The position numbers and the translations under genes are program-made. From Gordonia tangerina (GTDB lineage Bacteria; Actinomycetota; Actinomycetes; Mycobacteriales; Mycobacteriaceae), in the NCBI RefSeq assembly GCF_021556435.1, contig NZ_JAKGCU010000010.1, forward strand, positions 1-64,000: a stretch of 64,000 bases of DNA, read 5' to 3'. Positions 1 to 8,600 of the stretch are shown here, piece after piece. The notes beneath the pieces were generated by a model. That model had not been told where the DNA came from, did not search any database, and saw only the letters and a program-made list of their open reading frames with translations. How positions within the stretch are numbered: position 1 is the first letter of the stretch; every line of letters starts with the position of its first letter.

Positions 1-48
1 GCAACCGTCCCTTGAGAACTCCATAGCGTGAAACAACGGCGCCGCAAC

Positions 49-114
49 GGTGTCGCGTACCCGACGGCCACATCGGTTGCACAGCAACCCTTGTGGTGCG
101 CGATACGCGACACC
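49..114. terminator. Nested inverted repeat, probable terminator
   Basis: GGTGTCGCGTA at 49-59 pairs perfectly with TACGCGACACC at 104-114. Inside it a second hairpin, GGTTGC/GCAACC, sits at 75-89. The structure lies just past the stop codon of the minus-strand symporter operon and has no T-tract, so it could end transcription from either side. Nothing else is recognised in bases 1-131. Confidence 0.5.
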
Positions 115-131
115 GTACGCCGGGCGACCGT

Positions 132-1874
132 CTACTCGCTCGGCAGACGCTCGATCCCCATGCCCAACCGCTCCGGCACGTGCATGCGGGCGAAGGTCCG
201 TGCCAGATCGTCGGGCACCCGGCGACGGGTCGCGAGACTCACCCCGATCATCGTCGCGAACGCCAGTGGCACGGTAACTGCGGCCGGATAGCCGATGATC
301 TCCGCAGGCCAACCGCCGAGCACGTCGTTGCGCACCACCCCGGCGATCGCCAGGCTGGTCGCGGCACCCGAACTCACGCCGCCGACGATGAGCCCGGCAA
401 CCGCGCCAGGCGCGGTCAACCCGCGCCACCAGATGCCCAGCACCAGAAGAGGGCACAACGTCGATGCGGCGACGGCGAACACCAGCCCGACCGTCCGCGA
501 CAACTCCAGCGACGACGCCGCCAGCGAGAGACCGATCGGGATGACACCGCCGATGAGCGCGGCGATGCGGAAGTCGCGCACTCGTCCGCGCAGCACGTCC
601 GTGGACAACGCGCCTGCGACGCTGACCAGCAACCCCGACGAGGTAGCGAGGAACGCCGCGATGGCACCAGCGGCCACCAACGCCGCCAGGATCTGCCCGG
701 CCAGCCCCCCGACGGCGGCAGCGGGCAGCAACAACACCGCGGCATCGGACGTACCGGTGATCAGCAACTGCGGTACATACAGGCGTGCGAGGACCCCCAA
801 CACGGTCGGGAACAGATAGAACAGCGACAGCAGCGCGATGACCGCCAGCGCAGTGCGTCGCGATGACCGCCCGTCCGGGTTGGTGTAGAACCGCACCAGC
901 ACGTGCGGCAAGCCCATTGTCCCCAGAAAGGTGGCGATGATCAGCGACAACACCTCGAACAGGGGCTGACGTCCACCCAACCCGCCGCCCGAGGCGATCC
1001 AGCCCTCACCAGTCGTCGGCGCACCATCCACGACCGGGGTTGCCGCGCCGGCCTCGAGTCGGATGACACTGCCCGCGCCGACCTCGTGGGTGCCGATGCT
1101 GGGGAACGGCGCGGCGTCCACATCCGCGCCGTCGAGGGTGCCTGTGATGAGTAGTCCGTCGACCTCGGGGACGGTCATCGTGACCGGGGTGGTGACATTC
1201 ACCGTGGTCGCCTGATCCACCCGCGGCGGCACCGGATCTCCCAACGCCGCACGGTCGGTGAGAAACACGCCGAGCAACACCAGAGCGGGCACCGCGATGG
1301 CGGTCAGTTTGAGCCAATACTGAAACGCCTGCACAAAGGTGATCGACCGCATGCCGCCGCCGACCACGTTGACGATGACGATGGCCCCCACGGCGACCGC
1401 ACCCACCCACACCGGTGCGCCGAGCAGGATGTTCAGGGTCAGCCCGGCACCTTGCAGCTGCGGGATCAGATAGAGCACGCACACCACCACGACCACGGTC
1501 ATCGACGTCAGGCGCGCGGCGCGGGAGTTCAGGCGGAACTCGGCGAAGTCGGGCACAGTATAGGCGCCGGATCGGCGCAGCGGTGCCGCGACGAACAGCA
1601 GCAGCCCCAGGTAGCCCGCGGTGAATCCGATCGGATACCACAGGGCATCGGCCCCATATTTGGCGACGAGCCCGGCGACACCGAGAAAGGATGCGGCCGA
1701 GAGGTACTCGCCCGACACCGCGGCAGCATTCCATCGCGGTCCGACACTGCGGGAGGCCACCAGGAAGTCCGAGGTGGTGCGCGACAGTCGGCCACCGTAG
1801 GCGCCAACGGCGACGGTGGCGATGGCCGCCAGCCCCAGGGCGATCGCGGTGAGGGCGTCGACGTCGGTGTTCAT
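132..1874 (-). CDS. Sodium/cation:monocarboxylate symporter (SSS family, ActP/MctC-like)
   Basis: This 580-residue polytopic membrane protein belongs to the sodium:solute symporter family and most resembles cation/acetate symporters. It has about a dozen hydrophobic segments, and the early stretch with SGEYLSAASFLG (about residues 54-65) is typical of the ActP branch. A roughly 110-residue hydrophilic, beta-rich insertion (about 215-300, rich in Thr-Val) separates two membrane blocks. The ATG overlaps the stop of the upstream DUF485 gene by 4 bp, so the two are translationally coupled. A DUF485-symporter pair is the known arrangement for acetate/pyruvate/propionate uptake (yjcH-actP, cg0952-mctC). 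The adjacent LytS/LytR-type pair suggests induction by an external or cytoplasmic organic acid. The exact substrate cannot be read from the sequence. Confidence 0.88.
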   Translation of the reverse strand: MNTDVDALTAIALGLAAIATVAVGAYGGRLSRTTSDFLVASRSVGPRWNAAAVSGEYLSAASFLGVAGLVAKYGADALWYPIGFTAGYLGLLLFVAAPLRRSGAYTVPDFAEFRLNSRAARLTSMTVVVVVCVLYLIPQLQGAGLTLNILLGAPVWVGAVAVGAIVIVNVVGGGMRSITFVQAFQYWLKLTAIAVPALVLLGVFLTDRAALGDPVPPRVDQATTVNVTTPVTMTVPEVDGLLITGTLDGADVDAAPFPSIGTHEVGAGSVIRLEAGAATPVVDGAPTTGEGWIASGGGLGGRQPLFEVLSLIIATFLGTMGLPHVLVRFYTNPDGRSSRRTALAVIALLSLFYLFPTVLGVLARLYVPQLLITGTSDAAVLLLPAAAVGGLAGQILAALVAAGAIAAFLATSSGLLVSVAGALSTDVLRGRVRDFRIAALIGGVIPIGLSLAASSLELSRTVGLVFAVAASTLCPLLVLGIWWRGLTAPGAVAGLIVGGVSSGAATSLAIAGVVRNDVLGGWPAEIIGYPAAVTVPLAFATMIGVSLATRRRVPDDLARTFARMHVPERLGMGIERLPSE

Positions 1875-2251
1875 TCGTGGTCGGTCTCGTCGTCGACGAC
1901 CCGTAGGAAGTCACGCTCGGCCTGCTCGGCGAAGTGCACATAGATCCGACCGGCCACATAGAGCAGCGGATAGAGCGCGAACACCAGCACCAACCAGTTC
2001 AGGCGCACGCCGAGGATCTCCACCGAGGTCAGCCACGGAAACACGGTGCCGGTCAACGGGATCGCCACGATCACGACGATCACGGCCGCTGCCAGCCGCA
2101 ACGCGATCCCCAGCTGCGCGCGCATCAAACCGCGGACCAGCGCGTCACCCACCTCGGTCTGCTCCTGCACCTCGACGCGGGTGCGCATCATGCGGGCGCC
2201 GCGACGCTGTGACAGCACGACCCGTTCGCGGCGGGGTGGCTGTTCGGTCAT
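1871..2251 (-). CDS. DUF485 family small membrane protein
   Basis: The 126-residue protein has a basic N-terminus and two hydrophobic helices (about residues 50-70 and 82-103), then an acidic tail. This is the DUF485 layout, always found just upstream of monocarboxylate symporters. The role is presumed accessory to the transporter, in the cytoplasmic membrane. It overlaps the regulator gene upstream by 4 bp (ATGA) and the symporter downstream by 4 bp, so it sits in the middle of a tightly coupled operon. The N-terminal extension is longer than in the proteobacterial homologue YjcH. Confidence 0.82.
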   Translation of the reverse strand: MTEQPPRRERVVLSQRRGARMMRTRVEVQEQTEVGDALVRGLMRAQLGIALRLAAAVIVVIVAIPLTGTVFPWLTSVEILGVRLNWLVLVFALYPLLYVAGRIYVHFAEQAERDFLRVVDDETDHE

Positions 2252-3033
2252 GGCTCGCCGTCGGAACGATACTGGCGCATGGGATCGCGGATCAGCAGAT
2301 CCTTGAGTTCGCGCAGTTGGCGTCGGCTCACCGGCAACTCGACGGCCTCCGAGGCGCCGTTGGCACGTACCGCCACCACCGTCGACGACCCGGTGGCGCG
2401 CAGACCGGTGACCATCGGCAACGCCACCAGATAGGAGCGGTGCACCCGCTGAAATCCGTGATCCTGCCAGCGGGTGGCCAACGTGGACAGCGGAATCCGC
2501 ACCAGATGTGCGCCGGTGTCGGAGTGCAGTCGGGCATAGTCGCCGACCGCCTCCACCCAGGAGATGCTGTCGCGGCGAACCAGTGAGGTCACCCCGGACA
2601 TCTCCACCGGGATGACCTCGTCGGTGGCGCCGGCGCGAACCGCCGGATCGGAAGTGCGTGGCGCGGTGTCGCGACCGGCGAGCACACGTGTGATCGCCTG
2701 CTCGAGTCGTTGCTCACGTAGTGGTTTCAGCAAGTAGTCGACGGCACCGACGTCGAAGGCGTCGACCGCCTTGTCGTCGTGCGCGGTCACGAACACCACC
2801 TGCGGGGGTTCGGCGTACTGCCGCAAAACCCCGGCGAGTTCCAGACCGCTCAGACCGGGCATGTTGATGTCCAAGAAGATGGCGTCGATACGCCGCTCGC
2901 TGAGTTCGCGCAGGGCGTGCGTGGCGTCGCCTGCCGTATGCACCACGCCGACCTCGGGTTGGCGTCCGAGCAGGTAGGCCAGTTCGTCGAGTGCCGGCGG
3001 TTCGTCGTCGACGGCAAGGACGACGAGGGTCAT
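2248..3033 (-). CDS. LytTR-family response regulator
   Basis: The 261-residue protein has an N-terminal receiver domain with the acidic pair D9-D10, phospho-acceptor D55 (FLDINMPG) and K103 (LLKPL), followed by a LytTR DNA-binding domain from about residue 150 (IPVEMSG... to the VHRSYLVAL motif). A longer frame begins at 3126, but 3033 is preceded by AAGGAGGTGGCCG, an almost ideal ribosome-binding site, so 3033 was chosen. It lies 28 bp downstream of the LytS-like kinase gene and overlaps the DUF485 gene. The two-component pair most likely controls the symporter operon of which it is part, by analogy with BtsSR/YpdAB-type carboxylate sensing in enterobacteria. The target is an inference. Confidence 0.9.
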   Translation of the reverse strand: MTLVVLAVDDEPPALDELAYLLGRQPEVGVVHTAGDATHALRELSERRIDAIFLDINMPGLSGLELAGVLRQYAEPPQVVFVTAHDDKAVDAFDVGAVDYLLKPLREQRLEQAITRVLAGRDTAPRTSDPAVRAGATDEVIPVEMSGVTSLVRRDSISWVEAVGDYARLHSDTGAHLVRIPLSTLATRWQDHGFQRVHRSYLVALPMVTGLRATGSSTVVAVRANGASEAVELPVSRRQLRELKDLLIRDPMRQYRSDGEP

Positions 3034-3061
3034 CGGCCACCTCCTTGCACCACCGAGATCG

Positions 3062-4279
3062 TCACGCGCGGATACCGGCACGGAACTTGGGGACGCGCAT
3101 GCCGACCCGCGTACCCGCACCCACACCGGTGTCGACCACTAGACCGTAGTCGTTGCCGAATGCGGCGCGCAGTCGATGGTCCACATTCGTCAGCCCCACG
3201 TGCGCCCCGTCGGATTCGCTGCGTTCACCAGATGCAGACGGCGCGTCGAGCGCGTCGATGTCGCCGGACCGCAACAGCTCCGGATCCATTCCCACGCCGT
3301 CGTCCTCGATGGTGATGACGCAGTCGGCACCCTCGTCGGCCGCGGTGATGGTGATGGTCCCGCCGCCCTTGCCTGCCAGCCCGTGGCGAACGGCGTTCTC
3401 CACCAGCGGTTGCAGCGCGAGAAACGGTACGACGACGTTGAGGACCTCGGGCGCCACCTGCAGCTTCACATCCAGCGCCGGCCCGAACCGTGCGCGCTCG
3501 AGGGTCAGGTAACGGTCGATGTTGCGCAATTCGTCGGCCAGAATCGTGAACTCGCCTGCGGCGCGGAACGAGTAGCGGGTGAAGTCGGCGAAGTCCAGGA
3601 TCAGCTCCCGGGCGCGGTCGGGGTCGGTGCGCACGAACGATGCGATCGTGTTCAGCGCGTTGTAGATGAAGTGTGGACTGATCTGTGCTCGCAACGCCAA
3701 CACCTCGGCGCGATCGAGTCGTGCCCGGGACGCCTCGAGTTCGGCGAGCTCGATCTGACTGGACACGTACCGGGCGACCTCGCCGACCGCGCCGAGCATG
3801 CCGGGCCCGGGACGATGGGTGGTGGCGACCACCAGCACCCCGACACTGGTGTCCTCGCCTGCGAGGGGCGCCGCGACCAGTGCGCGTACCGGCGACTCCG
3901 TGCCGCACGGATCGTTGACCAACACCCGGCGCTGGTCGTCGTCGGCGATCGTGGCGGTGTCCGCGGCTGCCGCGACCAACTGGGTGTCCCAGAACGGATC
4001 GTCGTCGGGTTCGCGGGCCAACAGTGCGCCGTGCGCGTCGTAGAGTGCGACGGCATCGGCGGCGGTCAGGGCCCGCAGGTGCGGTACGGCATCGCGTGCC
4101 GACTCCGCCGAGAGCCCGGTACGCAACGACCGAGCCGCCCGGGATGCCGTCTGCAGGGCGAAATGCACGGCACGTTCAGTGGGGGTGGAGACCACCCGCC
4201 GGGTGCGGATCAAGACCACTGCAATCACCACGACCAGGACGGCCACCACCGCCAGCGCTACCGCGAGCTGTCCGGACAT
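3062..4279 (-). CDS. LytS-type sensor histidine kinase with GAF-like domain
   Basis: The 405-residue kinase has one N-terminal transmembrane helix (about 5-25), a GAF-like sensory region (about 55-170), a short coiled segment, then the His_kinase domain with H203 in the motif SPHFIYNALN and an HATPase domain with N295 (LVENAVRHG) and a DDGVG G1 box. With only one membrane helix and a cytoplasmic GAF domain, it more likely reads an internal signal than an external one. The start at 4279 has a GGAG site upstream; a frame continuing to 4366 has no supporting site. It is the first gene of the operon and faces a divergent secreted hydrolase. Confidence 0.88.
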   Translation of the reverse strand: MSGQLAVALAVVAVLVVVIAVVLIRTRRVVSTPTERAVHFALQTASRAARSLRTGLSAESARDAVPHLRALTAADAVALYDAHGALLAREPDDDPFWDTQLVAAAADTATIADDDQRRVLVNDPCGTESPVRALVAAPLAGEDTSVGVLVVATTHRPGPGMLGAVGEVARYVSSQIELAELEASRARLDRAEVLALRAQISPHFIYNALNTIASFVRTDPDRARELILDFADFTRYSFRAAGEFTILADELRNIDRYLTLERARFGPALDVKLQVAPEVLNVVVPFLALQPLVENAVRHGLAGKGGGTITITAADEGADCVITIEDDGVGMDPELLRSGDIDALDAPSASGERSESDGAHVGLTNVDHRLRAAFGNDYGLVVDTGVGAGTRVGMRVPKFRAGIRA

Positions 4280-4427
4280 GGCTCCAACACTCTCATCCCT
4301 GATGCGCTGAGACCATCGAGACCAACAGGCCGGCTGCACGCTCAGCACATATCCGTGCGCGCGCAACCAGATGGCGGGGACGGGCCATCCCTACGGTGAT
4401 CGCATCCGGTTTCGAGAAAGGTCGCCG

Positions 4428-5267
4428 ATGTCTGCTCTCCGTCCTGATCTGCGTCTCTGGATCACCCGCGCCGCGCTGGTCCTCTCCGCGCTGGCACTCC
4501 TCTTGGGCGTGGCAGCGGGGCCCGCGTCCGCGCAGAACCCGAAACCGACGATCGTGCTCATGCATGGCGCGTTCGCCGACTCCTCGGGGTGGAAGGACGT
4601 GGCGGCAAACCTCCGGGGGCAGGGCTACACCGTGCAGACCTTCGACAACCCGCTCCGGTCGCCGGCCTATGACTCCGCGCAACTGGAGAAGAAGCTCACC
4701 GATATCCCCGGTCCGATCGTGCTCGTCGGGCACTCCTACGGCGGGTTCGTCATCACCAACACCCACGATCCCGACGTCCGCGCCAACGTGTACATCGCTG
4801 CGTTCGCCCCGGCCTCCGGCGAATTCGTCCAGGGTCTGCTGAATCCGATCACCTATCCGGGCAGTCGGTTGCTGCCCCCCGCGCTGCAGGTGAAGGTGGT
4901 CGAGAACGACCCGACCGGAATCGCCGGCCGCAACATCGACGGCTACATCGCCCAACCGTACTTCCGCGACATCTTTGTCCAGGACGTCTCACCGGCGGTG
5001 GCCGCCGACATGTACGCCCACCAGAAGTCGGCGGCGCTGGCGGCCAACCTCGAACCGTCCGGCGCCCCCTCGTGGACCACGGTGCCGAGTTGGTATCTGA
5101 TCTCGCAGCAAGACCGGGTCATCCCGCCCGCGCTGCAACGCTTCATGGCGTCGCGTGCAGCACCCGGACGCACCGCCGCGGTGGATGCCTCACACGCCTC
5201 GCTGGTTTCGCGGCCGGACGCGGTGACCGCGATCATCCTGTCCGCCGCGACCGCGGTGAGTAGCTGA
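4428..5267 (+). CDS. Secreted alpha/beta hydrolase
   Basis: The 279-residue protein begins with a signal peptide whose likely cleavage follows ASA at residue 35. The mature part is a compact alpha/beta hydrolase fold: HG oxyanion motif (LMHGAFAD, 45-51), nucleophile S103 in GHSYGG, and a C-terminal catalytic His in DASHASL. The fold resembles the RsbQ/salicylate-esterase-like group that acts on small esters. The ATG at 4428 is preceded by GAAAGG; an upstream in-frame ATG at 4371 would add a poorly structured leader. It is the first of two hydrolases that flank three AraC-type regulators. The substrate is unknown. Confidence 0.85.
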   Translation: MSALRPDLRLWITRAALVLSALALLLGVAAGPASAQNPKPTIVLMHGAFADSSGWKDVAANLRGQGYTVQTFDNPLRSPAYDSAQLEKKLTDIPGPIVLVGHSYGGFVITNTHDPDVRANVYIAAFAPASGEFVQGLLNPITYPGSRLLPPALQVKVVENDPTGIAGRNIDGYIAQPYFRDIFVQDVSPAVAADMYAHQKSAALAANLEPSGAPSWTTVPSWYLISQQDRVIPPALQRFMASRAAPGRTAAVDASHASLVSRPDAVTAIILSAATAVSS

Positions 5268-5309
5268 CGCGTACCCACGGGTCGACAGCAGGCGCGCCAA
5301 GGGCAGCCG

Positions 5310-5657
5310 ATGTCCCGCAGCGACGGGTGGTCGGAGTTGATGCACCGGATCGACGCTCTGCTGGCAGACCACATCGCAGATCTCGATCTGACGGTGGCCA
5401 CCGTCGCGCACGCGGTCGGGGTGACGGAGTGTGAGCTACGCCGGATCACCTCCGAGAAGGACGTCGACGTGCAGCGTTGGATCGTCGGGGCACGTCTGTC
5501 GCGCGCTCGCCATGACCTGATGTCCGCACCTGTGGAGCCTGATGCGGTGTTTGCGCGTGAGCACGGATTCCGCGATCTCGCCGCACTCGCGGTGGCCTTC
5601 ACCACCACCTACGGCCTGACGCCGTACGCCTGGTGGGCGATGCGGGCCGAGGGTTGA
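5310..5657 (+). CDS. Solitary AraC-type DNA-binding domain
   Basis: This 115-residue protein consists only of the double helix-turn-helix of AraC regulators. It aligns end to end with the last third of the next gene: first HTH around 28-48, second HTH around 80-105, ending in the AraC signature region YGLTPYAWWAM. No N-terminal effector domain fits in the 42 bp upstream. It may be a stand-alone regulator of the MarA/SoxS size class or the remnant of a decayed AraC gene. It lies between the secreted hydrolase and two full-length AraC genes on the same strand. Confidence 0.65.
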   Translation: MSRSDGWSELMHRIDALLADHIADLDLTVATVAHAVGVTECELRRITSEKDVDVQRWIVGARLSRARHDLMSAPVEPDAVFAREHGFRDLAALAVAFTTTYGLTPYAWWAMRAEG

Positions 5658-5760
5658 GACCGATCTGGCCGAGATTGCGCGTGGCGTCGAAGTACGCAGT
5701 ATTATTGCTGGTCACAGCGCTGTGGCAATTGTGGGATCGGTCAGTCACCCAGGGAGAGAC

Positions 5761-6720
5761 ATGGCGATCGTGTTTCGCTCCGCCGACGTTGCGGTCAACG
5801 ACCGCGAAGAGGTCACCCGAACTTCATTCCTCGAGCAGTCCTGGCCGACCACGGTGGACCTCGACGAACCGACCGCAGCCGACTCGTTCATCGAGGTGTT
5901 CACCTACGGCCGGGCCAGTATCTTCCGCGCCCAGATGACCGGGGTGCATCTGTCCAGGTCGGCCCGGCAGGTGCGGTCGAGTCCGGCGGATGTGCTGGCC
6001 ATCGCTGTTCAGGAACGCAGCACAGCACGCCACGAGATGTACGGCCGCCAGCGTGCGGTGGCGCCGCGCGACCTGATGGTCAACGACATGAACTCGCCCT
6101 ACCGATACGCCTGGCCGGGCCGCGGAAGTTCACGCGCGCTATATGTTCCGCTCGCCGACCTGAACCTGCCGACCGACGTGGTCCGGGCGGCGTCGACCCG
6201 GCTGCCCGCCAGCCCGGTGTACCCGTTGCTGCGCACCTGCATCGACCAGATGACCGACGCCGGTGATCGGCTCAGCGCCGATCCCGGCACCGCCGAGTCC
6301 GTGGGGGCGGTCGCAATCGATGTGGCGCGTGCGCTGCTGACGTCGGCATACGACATCGAGTACGGCCGTGGGCCGATGGCCGACGTGCTGTTGCCTCGCA
6401 TCCGCGGCTACGTTCGTCGCCACCTCGGCGAACCCGATCTGTCGCCGGCGATGATCGCAGCCGCGCATGACATCTCGGTTCGTCGGCTCTTCACGATCTG
6501 CGCCGCGGCGGACTTCAGCATCGAACAGTGGATCATCTCCTCCCGGCTCGAAGGTATCCGTGACGAACTCGCGCGACCCGAATCCCGACACCGATCGGTG
6601 GCGGAGATATCCCGTCGCTGGGGATTGACCAACCCCTCCTATGTGAGTCGGCGCTTCCGCGCGACGTTCGGGATGAGCCCGAGGATGTGGCGTCAACTCG
6701 CGCTGTCCGCGGAGCGGTGA
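5761..6720 (+). CDS. AraC family transcriptional regulator
   Basis: The 319-residue regulator has an N-terminal AraC_binding_2-like sensor region (about 1-190) and a C-terminal AraC double HTH (about 215-315) ending in YVSRRFRATFGMSP. AGGGAGAG lies just before the ATG at 5761, which fixes the start over an upstream in-frame ATG at 5722. The next gene starts 7 bp after the stop, so the two AraC genes form a unit. Likely targets are the neighbouring hydrolases, by position only. Confidence 0.85.
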   Translation: MAIVFRSADVAVNDREEVTRTSFLEQSWPTTVDLDEPTAADSFIEVFTYGRASIFRAQMTGVHLSRSARQVRSSPADVLAIAVQERSTARHEMYGRQRAVAPRDLMVNDMNSPYRYAWPGRGSSRALYVPLADLNLPTDVVRAASTRLPASPVYPLLRTCIDQMTDAGDRLSADPGTAESVGAVAIDVARALLTSAYDIEYGRGPMADVLLPRIRGYVRRHLGEPDLSPAMIAAAHDISVRRLFTICAAADFSIEQWIISSRLEGIRDELARPESRHRSVAEISRRWGLTNPSYVSRRFRATFGMSPRMWRQLALSAER

Positions 6721-6727
6721 TGTTCCC

Positions 6728-7612
6728 GTGAGTCAGCTCCCGGCGCCACAGCGATTGGCCGATCACATCGCCGTGTCGACGCCCCGCGGGCATTGCGTCG
6801 GCACGCCGGACACATACGTCACCCCGATGGGGGATGACATGTGGTTGACCCGCATCCGATATGACGGCATCGCGGTGACCGACAATCGACGGTTCCCGGG
6901 TATCGCGCTCCGGATTTTGGTCGCGGTACCCGACAACGACCGGTGGATTCTGCGGCGTGGACGTGATCTTGCGCAGGCGAATCCCTGCGTGCTTGCCGTA
7001 GCCGACCCGTCCGAACCCCTCGACTTCCGAGCGTTCGTTCCGGGAAACGCTGTGGTACTGGACTTTCCAATGTCCTGGCTCACCCTCCCGGTCGACACAG
7101 TCCGACGTGGTATCGACGGGCTGAACGATGCCAACCCGCTGTCGGCGTTCGTCGGCGAGCACCTGACCCACCTCGGGGGTGTCGGAGCGACCTGTCCGAT
7201 GATGCTGCCCGACCTGGCACCGCCGACGATCCAGCTCATCCGTTCCCTGTTGCTCATGTCGGTCCGGACGGGCGAACCCAGCCCGTCAACTGAACTCATC
7301 GTGCGGGTGAAGCTCTATATCGACGAACACCTCACCGACGCCGACCTGTGCGCGGGTCTCATAGCGTCACAGCACAGCATCTCTACCCGAAAGCTGTATG
7401 CGGAGTGGCCGAACGACGGCCCCGCACTCGGTGACTACATCATCCGGCGGCGGCTCGAACGCGCCCGCGATGCGCTGATCACCCGGCGCCATCTCACCAT
7501 TCCAGCCGTCGCGCGCTCACACGGGTTCGTCGACCCCACCCACTTCGCGAAACGATTCCGCATGGCCTTCGGTGTTTCGCCGTCACAGTGGCGCCGCGAC
7601 AACGCCGGGTGA
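6728..7612 (+). CDS. AraC family transcriptional regulator
   Basis: A 294-residue AraC-type protein whose GTG start is 7 bp after the preceding AraC gene. The C-terminal third (about 195-292) carries the AraC HTH pair, ending in THFAKRFRMAFGVSPSQW. The N-terminal 190 residues match the cupin-like sensor region of AraC_binding_2 proteins only loosely. It is a paralog of its neighbour with low overall similarity outside the HTH. Confidence 0.85.
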   Translation: MSQLPAPQRLADHIAVSTPRGHCVGTPDTYVTPMGDDMWLTRIRYDGIAVTDNRRFPGIALRILVAVPDNDRWILRRGRDLAQANPCVLAVADPSEPLDFRAFVPGNAVVLDFPMSWLTLPVDTVRRGIDGLNDANPLSAFVGEHLTHLGGVGATCPMMLPDLAPPTIQLIRSLLLMSVRTGEPSPSTELIVRVKLYIDEHLTDADLCAGLIASQHSISTRKLYAEWPNDGPALGDYIIRRRLERARDALITRRHLTIPAVARSHGFVDPTHFAKRFRMAFGVSPSQWRRDNAG

Positions 7613-7759
7613 TGAGCATCGCCGGCCATGCCGGTCACCGCACGCAGAGCACACAATTGTGCGTGCACGACCAGATCGGGCGGCAGTTTCGGCCGTAGGG
7701 TGGCCGCGCGCACATCGCACCGAGCTTCGCCTCGCCCCCGATCAGGATCGGAGCCCGTC

Positions 7760-8590
7760 ATGGCCACCCCCGACACCATCGTCCTCATCCATGGCCTGTG
7801 GGTCACGCCGCGGTCCTGGGAACACTGGGTGCCCTACTACGAAGCCAAGGGCTACCGGGTGATCACGCCCGCCTATCCGGGCTTCGACATCGAGGTCGAG
7901 GCGTTGCGTGAGAACCCGGATGTGATCGCGACACTCACGGTGCCGCAGACGGTCGATCACCTGGCGGGTGTGGTCGAGGCGCTTCCGACCCCGCCGATCC
8001 TCATGGGGCACTCGTTCGGTGGCATCATGACCCAGTTACTCGTCGATCGTGGGCTTGGCGCCGCCGGCGTGGTGATCGACTCCGCGCCCACCGAGGGCGT
8101 GCGCACTCAGCCGCCATCGCAGGTCAAATCGCTGCTGCCGATTCTCACCCGGTGGTCCAACCGCCACAAGGCCGCCGGGTTCACCCCGGAGCAGTGGCAT
8201 TACGCGTTCACCAACACCCTCGACGATGCGGAGTCGCGGGCCGTCTACGATCGCTATGCGATTCCCGCACCCGGGGCATGGGTGTTCCGTTACGGAGTGT
8301 TCGCGAATCTTCTTCCCGGACATCAGGAGACGTGGGTAGACTACGGCCGGAGTGCGCCACTGCTGTTCATCGCCGGGGGAGCCGACCACATCATGCCAGC
8401 CGCGGTGAACAAGTCCAACGCCCGCAAGTACCGGAAGTCGGGGGCGGTCACGGACTTCCATGAGTTCCCCGGACGTTCGCACTGGACCTGTGGTGAACCG
8501 GGTTGGGAGGCGGTCGCCGATCATGCCCTTGACTGGGCGGTTGCGCAGACGTCGCCGCGCTCGCCAGAGACCCTGCCACACACTCCGTGA
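7760..8590 (+). CDS. Cytoplasmic alpha/beta hydrolase
   Basis: This 276-residue alpha/beta hydrolase lacks a signal peptide. The oxyanion motif is LIHGLWVTPRSW (9-20), the nucleophile S85 lies in GHSFGG, and the catalytic acid/base pair is probably D in GADHIM and H in GRSHWTCGEPGW. It resembles the actinobacterial group of about 270-residue hydrolases often found beside AraC genes. The start at 7760 gives the usual beta-strand-first N-terminus; the extension back to 7628 is Arg-rich and unlikely. It ends 10 bp from the convergent speE-like gene. Confidence 0.83.
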   Translation: MATPDTIVLIHGLWVTPRSWEHWVPYYEAKGYRVITPAYPGFDIEVEALRENPDVIATLTVPQTVDHLAGVVEALPTPPILMGHSFGGIMTQLLVDRGLGAAGVVIDSAPTEGVRTQPPSQVKSLLPILTRWSNRHKAAGFTPEQWHYAFTNTLDDAESRAVYDRYAIPAPGAWVFRYGVFANLLPGHQETWVDYGRSAPLLFIAGGADHIMPAAVNKSNARKYRKSGAVTDFHEFPGRSHWTCGEPGWEAVADHALDWAVAQTSPRSPETLPHTP

Positions 8591-8600
8591 GGGCCGTCAC

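Noticed and set aside
5722..5760. Upstream ATG for the first full AraC gene
   Set aside because: The later ATG at 5761 has AGGGAGAG directly before it.
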